The notes: generated by a model not told the origin, from the letters alone. DNA of 15,135 nt from JAGXFP01 sp046484585 (GCA_046484585.1 JAWOIQ010000182.1:1-15135), one strand, 5' to 3'; shown: positions 7,366 through 14,996, counted from the stretch's first letter. Translations and numbers: made by a program.

Positions 7366-7491
7366 GATGGCGTCGCAAAAATCGCCAGCTCCTGCGTTGC
7401 TGCAAATTATCTCGTCATTGCAGCGTACTGAAGTACGCTTCATTCCTCGAAATTTACGCGCCTTGGATCTGACGATTTTTGCTTAGCCATC
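7366..7491 (+). repeat. Structured repeat type 2, copy B (intact inverted repeat)
   Basis: The outer arms are 23 bases, 7366-7388 and 7469-7491, and pair at 19 of 23 positions (GATGGC...GCAAAAATCG with CGATTTTTGC...GCCATC). In the middle is an exact palindrome, AGCGTACT-GA-AGTACGCT (7422-7439). Between arm and palindrome come GCGTTGCTGC and CTCGTCATTG. On the far side come CATTCCTCG and GCGCCTTGGATCTG. It ends 33 bases upstream of the FnlA-like start codon and is in opposite orientation to copy A at 4107-4239. Confidence 0.85.
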
Positions 7492-7499
7492 CCGTAATT

Positions 7500-7661
7500 T
7501 TTTGCGAATTTGTCAAAGTTGATAAGTTCGCAAAAAGTCGTCATCGATTAGCGGAGCGCACTTCGACAAGCTCAGCACGAGCGTTAAGCAATAAGCTAAT
7601 TCGCTCACCCTGAGCCTGTCGAAGGGTATTCCTAGGCTTTTGCTAATTTATCAAAGTTAAT
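7500..7661. repeat. REP element nested between direct repeats
   Basis: Two 24-base direct repeats with three mismatches lie at 7500-7523 and 7638-7661 (TTTTGCGAATTTGTCAAAG and TTTTGCTAATTTATCAAAG). Between them is a palindromic REP of the widely dispersed CTTCGACAxGCTCAG type, with CTTCGACAAGCTCAG at 7561-7575 and CTGAGCCTGTCGAAG at 7610-7624. The first direct repeat also forms a hairpin with TTCGCAAAAA at 7527-7536. Together with copy B of the type 2 repeat, this fills the 7334-7689 gap, which holds no gene I can support. Confidence 0.75.
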
Positions 7662-7689
7662 GGCGCGGGGCCAGCTTCATCCTGCCGGA

Positions 7690-8559
7690 TCAGGCCTCTC
7701 TTTCCCGGATCTGCCCAGCCAGCTCCGCCAGCATCCCGTCCCATGAGGGCGGCTCATATCCGGTTTTTTGATTGAATCGGGAGCCGTCGAGACTGCGTTC
7801 GCAGAAGAAGTCGGGATCTGGGAGCAGCTTGAGATCTTCCCTGCCCAGATAAGCCGACAACCGCTTAAGCAGCTCATACTTGTTGATCCGACCGCTGGCC
7901 ACATGCCACAGCCCCGCAAGATCCGTATTCACAGTCAGAACCCTTTCGATAATCCGGGCCATCTCCAGGGTGGTGAAACCGCTGTAGATCGCCCTGGTAA
8001 AGCCCTTCGCTTCCCCTTTTTGGGCGAGAAACCATTCGACCAGGCTCTTCCGGCGCGAAAGCTCCAGACCGATAATCGAGGTGCGCAGGGTCACCGCCTG
8101 GGGGTCATGAACCTCGCCCAGGAGTTTGGTGCGGCCATAGAGATCCCTGGCATCTTCAAGATCATCCTCGGTATACATGCCCTTCGCGCCGGAAAAGACA
8201 CAATCCGTGCTGATCTGGATCAACCTGGCGCCAAGTTCGGCGCAGAGCCGGCTTAAACGATGTGGCAGCAGGGAATTGACCTCCAGGCTGACAATCGCGT
8301 CATGGGCCTCGGAACGCTGTTTGACGATACCCACCGCGTTGACGACCGCTTCCGGCTTAAAGGCTGCGGCCACCGCCGCGATCCGGGCAAAGTCCCGGAC
8401 ATCGACCCCGTAATAGCTGTTATCGTCATCAAACAGGCCGTACCGCCCATAGCGGTCTGCCTCGCCGCGCAGGGTAACCCGGACCTCATGGCGCTCCCGC
8501 CAGGACTTGAGCAGCTGGTGGCCCAGCATGCCGTCTCCACCCAGAATCAGGATTCGCAC
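7690..8559 (-). CDS. RmlD-like nucleotide-sugar reductase (SDR)
   Basis: This 289-residue protein resembles dTDP-4-dehydrorhamnose reductase. It has the NAD(P) motif GGDGMLG at 7-13, NAVGIVK (74-80), STDCVFSG (117-124), catalytic Tyr141-Gly-Arg-Thr-Lys145 and a C-terminal substrate domain. No rmlA, rmlB or rmlC is nearby. FnlA- and FnlC-like genes follow, so it most likely reduces the 4-keto group in UDP-L-FucNAc or UDP-L-QuiNAc synthesis. The lack of the C-terminal cupin domain found in CapF/WbjC makes it look more like WbvR (L-RhaNAc/L-QuiNAc branch), but this is a judgement from length. The GTG start at 8559 lies inside the end of the preceding glycosyltransferase gene (13-bp overlap) and has GGAGG seven bases upstream, so it is in the same operon. 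Confidence 0.88.
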   Translation of the reverse strand: MRILILGGDGMLGHQLLKSWRERHEVRVTLRGEADRYGRYGLFDDDNSYYGVDVRDFARIAAVAAAFKPEAVVNAVGIVKQRSEAHDAIVSLEVNSLLPHRLSRLCAELGARLIQISTDCVFSGAKGMYTEDDLEDARDLYGRTKLLGEVHDPQAVTLRTSIIGLELSRRKSLVEWFLAQKGEAKGFTRAIYSGFTTLEMARIIERVLTVNTDLAGLWHVASGRINKYELLKRLSAYLGREDLKLLPDPDFFCERSLDGSRFNQKTGYEPPSWDGMLAELAGQIREREA

Positions 8560-9785
8560 CGTCCCTCCTCCACCGCCTTTTCCATCCAGCCTTCCAGCCG
8601 CTCGATCAGCAGATCTTTCTCGAATTCGGCATTATAATAGTTACGGGCGCGGATTCCCATGCCTTCGCGCTCCCCGGCGCCCATCCGGTACAGTTCAAGA
8701 ACCGCGGCGGCCAGCCCCTTATCATCTTCGGCCCCGACGGCAAGGCCGCCCCGGGACTCGGCAATCACCCTGGCACCCTCGCCATTTAAAGCGGCGACCA
8801 GGGGCCTGGCGCAGGCCATATAAGTCTGCACCTTACTGGGAATGGTCCGGTCGAAGACCTGATCTTTTTTCAAAGTCACCAGCAAGGCGTGGGAGGCGGC
8901 AAACAAGGCCGGCATCCGTTCGGCGGGGAAACCGCCCAAAAAATGAAGCTGCTCTCCGACCCCCGCGCGCCGAGCCTCCCGTTGCATCCATTCCTTGCGG
9001 CGGCCGTCACCGACAATCAACCAGTGGATCGCCGCTTCATCGCGCAAACGGGCCGCCGCCGCGATAATCGTCCCCAGCGCCTGGGCTTCCCCGAGATTGC
9101 CCGCGAACATCACCCGAAACCCCGCCGGGATTTCAAGCCCCTCGGGCAGGGCTTCATCAGGCCGGGGGCGGTAAAACGATTCGGCCCAGTTGGGAAAATA
9201 CTCAATCCGCCGGGCGGACGCCCCCGCCGCCCCCGCCGGCTCGATAAAGGCTCGCGACTGGACCAGGACCAGGTCGATACGGTGATAAATCCACTTTACC
9301 ACCGCGCCGACCATCCGCAACACCCAAGGCGACTTAACCGCCCCGGCCGCCTCCAGACTTTCCGGCCACAGATCCTGAACCCAGAACAAGAGCGGCGCCT
9401 TTTTCAGCCGGCGCATCAGGATGGCCGGAATCCCGACGGTAAAAGGCGAAGGCTCGTAAACAAAGATCAGATCGAACTCATGTTTCCGCAACAACCAGGG
9501 GCCAAGAAGACAGCCGAAAAAGACAAAAGAGAGATAGTTGAAGGCCAACTGCCACCCCTTGCCGCGACGCCTTAGAAACAGGGGGAGCCGGTAAATTCGT
9601 ATGCCTTCCAGACTGTCTCTCCGCTTTTTCCACCAGCTGTACCCTTCGAACAAACGGCCGGTCGGGTAATTTGGCACCCCGGTCATAACCCTCACCTGAT
9701 GCCCCCGCTCTTTCAGGGTCAGGACAAGATCGTTAATCCGGAACTGCTCCGGCCAGAAATACTGGCTGACGACCAGGATCTTCAA
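8547..9785 (-). CDS. GT4 glycosyltransferase, WbuB-like
   Basis: This 412-residue GT-B glycosyltransferase begins MKILVVSQYFWPEQFRINDL and continues GVPNYPTGRLFEGYSWW, the hallmark of the WbuB group. WbuB is the putative L-fucosamine transferase of E. coli O26-type clusters and often sits with fnlABC. Other signatures: LFWVQDLWPESLEAAG, VMFAGNLGEAQ (start of the C-terminal domain), LIVGDGRRK, FLGGFPAERMPALF and IPSKVQTYMA. Hydrophobic stretches in the N-terminal half suggest membrane association. The start is a TTG at 9785, because an in-frame TGA lies just upstream. It overlaps the TGA stop of the preceding gene as TTGA, so initiation probably relies on translation of that gene. The donor is inferred to be the L-sugar made by the downstream genes. 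Confidence 0.9.
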   Translation of the reverse strand: MKILVVSQYFWPEQFRINDLVLTLKERGHQVRVMTGVPNYPTGRLFEGYSWWKKRRDSLEGIRIYRLPLFLRRRGKGWQLAFNYLSFVFFGCLLGPWLLRKHEFDLIFVYEPSPFTVGIPAILMRRLKKAPLLFWVQDLWPESLEAAGAVKSPWVLRMVGAVVKWIYHRIDLVLVQSRAFIEPAGAAGASARRIEYFPNWAESFYRPRPDEALPEGLEIPAGFRVMFAGNLGEAQALGTIIAAAARLRDEAAIHWLIVGDGRRKEWMQREARRAGVGEQLHFLGGFPAERMPALFAASHALLVTLKKDQVFDRTIPSKVQTYMACARPLVAALNGEGARVIAESRGGLAVGAEDDKGLAAAVLELYRMGAGEREGMGIRARNYYNAEFEKDLLIERLEGWMEKAVEEGRCES

Positions 9786-11008
9786 CTGCCCTCATCCCGT
9801 AAGCGATCACAGGGCACCGAATCTGCTGTGTTATCGCCCTGCTCATGTACATCAGTACACATCACAGGCCGATGCCTTGCATCTCCGGCACCCTGTAATC
9901 GCTTATCGGCTGTGAGATTGGCCAATCCTGGACGGCTTATCCCGTGATCGGTTACCTCATCCCTGTTCAAGGTTTGCTGTAAAAACTCGCCGGCGTTGAG
10001 GAGATTAACATTCAGCGAAGCGGGTTGAAATGAAAAGCAGCAAACCGCGTCGGCAATGGCGTGGGGTGAGAGAGGGTCAAAACTATCGGAGGGCTGGATA
10101 ACATCCTTCACATAATCTAAATCGGAGGCCAAAACAGGCAGCCCCGCCCGGACGGATTCAATCAAAGGCAAACCGAAAGATTCAAATAAAGAGGGGAAAA
10201 TCAAGGCCCTGGAGTTCTCGTATAGATTCATCACTTTCTCATGAGAGCATTCCCCGATCATAAAGACTTTCAGGGAATGCTTATTTATCGCGTTATTGAT
10301 CCATGCGCATAAATCAGGAAAACGGCCCGCGTCAAGGGTCAGGCAGAGGGTCGGGAAAATTCCCCTGCCGGCAAGTTCGATCCACGCCTCGATAAGCTTT
10401 TCGTGGTTCTTATGGGCCTCTCCCGTTGCAACATAAACGAAATCGTAATTAAATTCCTGCGGCGTTTTTTCCCGGACTTTTTCCATTTCAGGAACAGCCG
10501 CAAAAGGTAAGATGACCGCATCCTTCCCAACCGCCCTTTGCAGTAGAACTCTCATCGTAGCGGTCTGGACGATAAATTCATTTACATATCTGGCCCGCGA
10601 GCGCAACCACCAGCGCTCCAGCCAAATACGCAAACGGATCCGCCGGGAAAAACCGTCCAGGGAAAGGGGGTCGATCAAATATCTGTTCTGGACAAAAATC
10701 AGTTGCTCTCCCTGATGGGCAAACAATGGCGGCAGATTCCCCATGCCCAGTAGCCTGGTTTGCGGGGCGACGAAACGTTTTAATCGCCATTCTATACCCA
10801 GCCTAGATAACAGCGCCGCCTTTACCCGATATACCTCGCCCCGCAATTTCACCCCATCGGGCAGCTGCAGACGATCATCAAGGACAAAGGCCACATCTTC
10901 GGCATCCTGCAATTCCGCCAAGAGCGGCAGCAGCAAGGCCCTCCCACCTCCCTGGTGGATATTGGGAGCGTATAGAAGACGCTTGAAATTCAATACGTGA
11001 TAGCCCAA
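9782..11008 (-). CDS. GT4 glycosyltransferase with repeat-derived C-terminal tail
   Basis: The frame has 408 codons. The N-terminal RLLYAPNIHQGGGRALL is the acceptor-side glycine loop of GT4 enzymes. The C-terminal domain has YVATGEAHKNHEKLIEAW, VFMIGECSHEKVMNLYENS and IFPSLFESFGLPLIE (the EX7E motif). Substrate unknown; a HexNAc or hexose transferase acting in repeat-unit assembly is inferred. Two oddities. First, the only in-frame starts are TTG at 11008 or 10993, and the good GGGAGG box (11024-11029) is spaced better for an out-of-frame ATG at 11013. Second, a 157-bp element with an 8-bp target duplication sits in frame near the 3' end and adds 55 residues, so NRDE is followed by foreign sequence and then RDEGS and the stop. 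Without it the protein would end NRDEGS with the same stop. The catalytic domain is untouched, so the enzyme may still work. Confidence 0.87.
   Translation of the reverse strand: MGYHVLNFKRLLYAPNIHQGGGRALLLPLLAELQDAEDVAFVLDDRLQLPDGVKLRGEVYRVKAALLSRLGIEWRLKRFVAPQTRLLGMGNLPPLFAHQGEQLIFVQNRYLIDPLSLDGFSRRIRLRIWLERWWLRSRARYVNEFIVQTATMRVLLQRAVGKDAVILPFAAVPEMEKVREKTPQEFNYDFVYVATGEAHKNHEKLIEAWIELAGRGIFPTLCLTLDAGRFPDLCAWINNAINKHSLKVFMIGECSHEKVMNLYENSRALIFPSLFESFGLPLIESVRAGLPVLASDLDYVKDVIQPSDSFDPLSPHAIADAVCCFSFQPASLNVNLLNAGEFLQQTLNRDEVTDHGISRPGLANLTADKRLQGAGDARHRPVMCTDVHEQGDNTADSVPCDRLRDEGS
9799..9955. mobile_element. MITE-like element, 157 bp, inserted in a glycosyltransferase gene
   Basis: The ends are inverted: GTAAGCGATCACAGG (9799-9813) pairs at 13 of 15 positions with CCCGTGATCGGTTAC (9941-9955). 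It is flanked by an exact 8-bp direct repeat, CTCATCCC, at 9791-9798 and 9956-9963, which looks like a target-site duplication. Inside is a second inverted repeat with 20-base arms (9800-9819 and 9886-9905, two mismatches) around a hairpin TGTAC-ATCA-GTACA (9846-9859). A 12-bp palindrome, GATTGGCCAATC, lies at 9916-9927. Element plus duplication is 165 bp, exactly 55 codons. No transposase is encoded; it would have to move in trans. Confidence 0.8.
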
Positions 11009-11013
11009 AACAT
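10990..11013 (-). CDS. Possible 7-codon leader peptide ahead of GT4 gene
   Basis: An ATG at 11013 lies ten bases after a strong GGGAGG (11024-11029) and opens a frame MFWAITY that stops at TGA 10990-10992. That TGA overlaps TTG 10991-10993, an in-frame start for the glycosyltransferase (product beginning with NFKRLLYAPN). This gives the same TTGA stop-start arrangement seen at 9782-9785. It may be a translational-coupling leader, or simply chance. There is no direct evidence that it is made. Confidence 0.25.
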   Translation of the reverse strand: MFWAITY

Positions 11014-11044
11014 TGGCGTTTCGCCTCCCAGAAGTCGGCCTTAA

Positions 11045-12268
11045 TTAATTGAACACTCTCGTCTGAAACTCACTCACGGCATTATCAATCTCTTTTACGA
11101 CAATTTCGATTTTTTTATCTAAAAGGGATTTTAACCGCGACTCATTTTTCTCCAGGTAATCAAGGGCATTAAAAAGCTTGTCGGCTGTCAGATCTCTCAG
11201 GCCGACAACGACGGGTTCATCTCCAAATATATCCGCATTAATTCCTTTGGCTTTTTCACTATAGGCAATGGATATAGTGGGCACCTTACTTGAAAGCGCC
11301 GCGATGGTCGCGTGGGTTCTGGCCCCGATAAAATACCTGCACCGACTGATAACATACTTGGTTTCCACGGCATTAAGTACAGGATTCATTATCTTAACCT
11401 TACCCCCTGAAACACTTAAGTCATCAAGGATGTTATTCATGTACTCGTAGTCGTTATTTTTCGGATTACCATCGAGGGGGGTGACATGGGGAACCAGAAG
11501 AACCGACATTCCTTTTTTATCAACAACTTCTCTGATAAAGGTGATTATTTGAGAACTCACCTTGTCGGTCTCACCGGCAAACCGCTCGATCAGAGGACTG
11601 ACATTAAGACCAAGCACCCCGTTTTCACTTGAAGCCGGCCAGAATTCATCAAGATCAACCTTCTTGGTGGAGAGGGTAAAGGCGATATCCGGCATGCGCA
11701 GCACATTATTTGATTCAAATTTTTCCAGAAGAACCTTCTCTGAAATGCTTTCCCGGACAATTTTTAATGACATATCCATAAAGTGCTGTTTCAGCTTAGG
11801 TAAAAACCTGGGCTCTTTGCTGAAGTCACCAACTGTAGCGCCCCATAAAACAACGGGCTTGCCCAATTTCATAGCTATTTGATCTATGCCCATAATCCAG
11901 GCAGGCAGCCTGCCTTCGTAGGTATACATATCCCCGCCGATTGAAAGCACGGCATCAACACTGGCAAGCGTATCCTTCAGCTCTTTATTGGGGGGGAAAG
12001 GCCAGTCCATTTGCTTGATAAATGAAAATGGCAACCTTTGGATCTGCACCCAATAACGTGTAAGTTTTGGATAATAGAGGGGTACGAAAATCACACCGTG
12101 TTCCTGATGATCGGGCCATTGTTTTTTATCCAGTTCAATATTATCCGAAGGAATAAAAACCGTAATCGCGCCGAACTGCTTCCTTAACTGTGAAACCGTA
12201 CTTCTTACAATAGCCTCACACCCCCGGTTGCCGAAGGTCCTTTGGCCGGTGAGGTAAAAACGCTTCAT
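11045..12268 (-). CDS. Polysaccharide pyruvyl transferase family protein
   Basis: This 407-residue protein of the polysaccharide pyruvyl transferase (CsaB/WcaK-like) family transfers a pyruvyl ketal from phosphoenolpyruvate onto a sugar. N-terminal TFGNRGCEAI (11-20) is the family's nucleotide-binding-like loop. Then come VLSIGGDMYTYEG, WGATVGDF, VLLVPHVTPLDG and the C-terminal RTHATIAALSSKVPTISIAYSEKAKG with the conserved Arg-x-His. Length is normal for the family. The ATG at 12268 directly abuts the TGA of the upstream Fe-S gene, with GGAG seven bases ahead, so the two are co-translated. This pairing is a recurrent association in surface-polysaccharide loci. Some family members act on other substrates, so pyruvylation of this glycan is inferred. 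Confidence 0.9.
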   Translation of the reverse strand: MKRFYLTGQRTFGNRGCEAIVRSTVSQLRKQFGAITVFIPSDNIELDKKQWPDHQEHGVIFVPLYYPKLTRYWVQIQRLPFSFIKQMDWPFPPNKELKDTLASVDAVLSIGGDMYTYEGRLPAWIMGIDQIAMKLGKPVVLWGATVGDFSKEPRFLPKLKQHFMDMSLKIVRESISEKVLLEKFESNNVLRMPDIAFTLSTKKVDLDEFWPASSENGVLGLNVSPLIERFAGETDKVSSQIITFIREVVDKKGMSVLLVPHVTPLDGNPKNNDYEYMNNILDDLSVSGGKVKIMNPVLNAVETKYVISRCRYFIGARTHATIAALSSKVPTISIAYSEKAKGINADIFGDEPVVVGLRDLTADKLFNALDYLEKNESRLKSLLDKKIEIVVKEIDNAVSEFQTRVFN

Positions 12269-13669
12269 TCAGGCTCTCCCGATAAATCGTAACAGTAACG
12301 AGGGCTGCTTTAACAGACGCCTTACCCGGGCGGTCATGCGCTTTAAGATCAGCGGCAGATTCAGCCACAACATATAATACCGATAGGCGGCAAGATTTTT
12401 TGCGCCGAGGGTCGGCCATTTTATTTTACTGGCCTGCTGAACGGCAAAATGGACTTCGACCTTGATTCGATTACGTCGGTAGCTGTCAGCGTCGGCCGGA
12501 AAACGCTTGGCGGGGGTTTTTCTGCCGTGCAGGTCGGCTGCGTAAAGCCTGGCGCCCAGCAATTTTCTCTTGATGTCGATTACCCCTCTTTGGCTCTCGG
12601 TGACCTGGGAGATCGGGAGGGATTCAAGGCTGCAGGCGCCGGAGTCAGCCCCTTCGGCAAATATGGGCAACAGGTCCGGATGGCGGACCACCATCAGTGA
12701 ATGCCCTCGGGAGTCCCGGACATAAAGGGGCAGCCAGGCATCCATGAAAACAACGTCGGCTACTTCGGCAAACACATCATCGCAGTAGTTGCAGGCATTG
12801 ACCTGGAAATAGCCGTCCGTCCAGATATTGCTGATTTTAAAAAACGGGATTGTCACCCCGGCACGGCCGTTTTCGGCACGGGCCTGGAATTTATAGTTTC
12901 CGGCGTGGCCGGTATCTTCCTTAAGCCGATATTGAGCCGAAGTCAAGGCGTCCGCCGAGACCCCGGAGAGACCGGCAAGGTATTCGGTATAAAAACGATT
13001 AGGCATATGGCCACAGGTCAAGCCGATGGTATAGACAATTCGACGGCCCAAACGCGGCATGGCCTCCATGGCCAGGCGCAAACCTTTAAGGGCGCAAGGC
13101 AGGCCGACCACGGCGTAGCGTCCTTCTCGATTTTTTTCATTGATCAACGAAACGGCTTCAGCCATATCCACCGGATAATAGCGCGATCCCGCCGATGCCC
13201 GCAGGCTTTCGAGATCATCAATGACTTTATAATCGAAGAGCCGCTCGCCGCCCTCTCCGGCCCCGACACAGACAACAGCATCAACAAGCCCTTTGGCAAG
13301 CAGGGTTTCCGCGAGCCAGGTCGCCATCCCCCCCGAAGCGCCACGCTCACGATGCTCGCCGGACAGGGAGTACCCGGCAAAGGATTCTAAATAGACACCC
13401 ACTGCTACATCATGTTTGATCTCGTTGGAACCGCCGAATCGGACCCGGGCCAACCGCTCTTCACTCGGGGCCTGGGGGCCGAAGGGACAAACTTTGAGGC
13501 ATAAACGGCATCCCGGTGAACACTCGCCGAGTAACATAGGGGCAAGATCGCCGTTGTCCCGCCAGGCCATTTTCAGATTATGAAATGGACAGACGCCGGC
13601 ACAGATACCGCACCCGCAACAAATTTCCTGCTCAACGATTTCAGTGACAACCTGACTTGCTTTAGACAT
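12269..13669 (-). CDS. Coenzyme F420 hydrogenase/dehydrogenase beta-subunit family Fe-S protein
   Basis: The protein has 466 residues. The N-terminus carries two 4Fe-4S sites: Cys17, 20, 23 and 27 in CCGCGICAGVCP, and Cys50, 54, 57 and 61 in CSPGCRLCLKVCP. The FrhB-type domain follows (GASGGMATWLAETLL, the family's conserved Gly-Gly region, then VVGLPCALKGLRL, GLTCGHMPN and FMDAWLPLYV). FrhB-type domains bind FAD and handle hydride and electron transfer. True F420 enzymes belong to methanogens. Family members inside polysaccharide clusters, next to pyruvyl transferases as here, have no firmly known reaction to my knowledge. A reductive modification of a sugar or of its pyruvyl group is a guess. 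It starts at ATG 13669, overlapping the flippase gene by eight bases. Confidence 0.88.
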   Translation of the reverse strand: MSKASQVVTEIVEQEICCGCGICAGVCPFHNLKMAWRDNGDLAPMLLGECSPGCRLCLKVCPFGPQAPSEERLARVRFGGSNEIKHDVAVGVYLESFAGYSLSGEHRERGASGGMATWLAETLLAKGLVDAVVCVGAGEGGERLFDYKVIDDLESLRASAGSRYYPVDMAEAVSLINEKNREGRYAVVGLPCALKGLRLAMEAMPRLGRRIVYTIGLTCGHMPNRFYTEYLAGLSGVSADALTSAQYRLKEDTGHAGNYKFQARAENGRAGVTIPFFKISNIWTDGYFQVNACNYCDDVFAEVADVVFMDAWLPLYVRDSRGHSLMVVRHPDLLPIFAEGADSGACSLESLPISQVTESQRGVIDIKRKLLGARLYAADLHGRKTPAKRFPADADSYRRNRIKVEVHFAVQQASKIKWPTLGAKNLAAYRYYMLWLNLPLILKRMTARVRRLLKQPSLLLRFIGRA

Positions 13670-14981
13670 TTACCTTTTTAAAGCCCTTTTCGAGATCTGA
13701 AAACACCAGTTTTTCAGCATAAAAATAATAAATTGCCAGCAAAGCCAAATTGCTGATAACGGTTGCCACGGCGGCCCCTAAAGCGCCATAAGGAGGGATC
13801 AACAAAATATTCAGGACGATATTGATTCCGGCAACCATACCCATACATTTTACTTTGCTTTTCATATGCTCCTGGGTAACCAAAGTAGCTCCCACGCTGC
13901 TGGCCAGGAACAAAACTGGCGCGGACACCGCCAGAATCATCAATAAGCCGACTGCCCCGTGATAACTCCGGCCGAACAGGAAGACCACCCCCCAAGGGGC
14001 TAACAGCCAAATCGCCGTCATTGCGAAAATTCCGAGGATCAGCATGGCGACATTGCCCTGGCGATAGACCTGATAAAACTTTGCCCTGTCGTGGTGGGCC
14101 CAGCGGTGTATTTTGGGCAAAAGAAACTTCTGATAAATCACCCCGGGCAGCAGATAAACCGCAACCATTACGGTAAAGGCCACGTTATAGACCCCCGCGA
14201 CTTCGGCGCCAGACATGTACCTTAAAAGAATTATGTCGCTTTGAAAATAGATCAGATGGAACAGGCCGGCCACGCCAAAGGGCCAGGATCGGGCGGCGAC
14301 CTGGAACATGCCCGGCACAGGCGCCTTGCTGGTCGCAGCTTGATTTTTCCGGGGCTGATGACCTTTTAGTGCAAATGCGCCCCGATAGAGTCGCGACGAC
14401 AACCAGACCGCGCCAATAAAAAAAACCAGGCCGACACCGGCATAGCTGAAAGCGGCCGACTGGGGGCTGAGCAGATTGGTCGCACCATAGGCCAGCCCCA
14501 CAACCAGAATCAAGCGGCTCAAGTGCGGAAGAGCCTGCCAGAAAGCCAAATTGAGGTATCGTTCTTCTAGTTGCAGCTTGGAGCTCACCAACTCAACGGC
14601 GAGCTGTGCCAGTACATGGAATGACAATATCAGTAGAATGGTCGCCGATATCGCATCATGCGGACCCAACAGCGCCCAAATCAGCAGCAACAGCATTACG
14701 GTTGCCGTGCTGACACCGATAAATCGGAACGAGCCCTTAAGCCAACGCATGGCTGACCAGCCTTCGTGCCCGAAAACTTTCAGCCAATATTGCGAAATGC
14801 CGAATCCCGCCAAAGGGGCAAGCAGCGTAACCGTACTGAGAGCGGCGGCAAACACCCCGAACTCCTCCGGCCCAAGCCCCCGGGCAAGTATTACCTGGGT
14901 CAGAAAGGCGCAACCAGCCCCGATGATCGAACCCAGCCAAAGGCAGGAGACTGCTCTGACCAGCGCTTTTTTAGCTGTCAT
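13662..14981 (-). CDS. Polysaccharide flippase (Wzx-like, MOP superfamily)
   Basis: The protein has 439 residues from the chosen ATG at 14981. It begins with a short basic tail and a first membrane helix (SCLWLGSIIGAGCAFLTQVI), then LARGLGPEEFGVFAAALSTV, the typical opening of Wzx/PST lipid-linked oligosaccharide flippases. About twelve hydrophobic segments follow, and the C-terminal IVLNILLIPPYGALGAAVAT is also characteristic. It would move the undecaprenyl-linked repeat unit across the inner membrane. The frame stays open upstream through the repeat at 14997-15090 for another 29 codons, but that extension is translated repeat and I reject it. No strong ribosome-binding site precedes ATG 14981, so the start is less certain than the family. 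It is the first visible gene of the leftward operon. Confidence 0.9.
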   Translation of the reverse strand: MTAKKALVRAVSCLWLGSIIGAGCAFLTQVILARGLGPEEFGVFAAALSTVTLLAPLAGFGISQYWLKVFGHEGWSAMRWLKGSFRFIGVSTATVMLLLLIWALLGPHDAISATILLILSFHVLAQLAVELVSSKLQLEERYLNLAFWQALPHLSRLILVVGLAYGATNLLSPQSAAFSYAGVGLVFFIGAVWLSSRLYRGAFALKGHQPRKNQAATSKAPVPGMFQVAARSWPFGVAGLFHLIYFQSDIILLRYMSGAEVAGVYNVAFTVMVAVYLLPGVIYQKFLLPKIHRWAHHDRAKFYQVYRQGNVAMLILGIFAMTAIWLLAPWGVVFLFGRSYHGAVGLLMILAVSAPVLFLASSVGATLVTQEHMKSKVKCMGMVAGINIVLNILLIPPYGALGAAVATVISNLALLAIYYFYAEKLVFSDLEKGFKKVNV

Positions 14982-14996
14982 AATCAAGCATAAACC

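Noticed and set aside
7527..7624. Rho-independent terminator after the reductase gene
   Set aside because: The inverted repeats here match the dispersed REP type and are not followed by a T-run in the direction of transcription.
8889..9575. 228-codon plus-strand frame rich in Arg and Pro
   Set aside because: Antisense shadow of the WbuB-like glycosyltransferase with no recognisable motifs.
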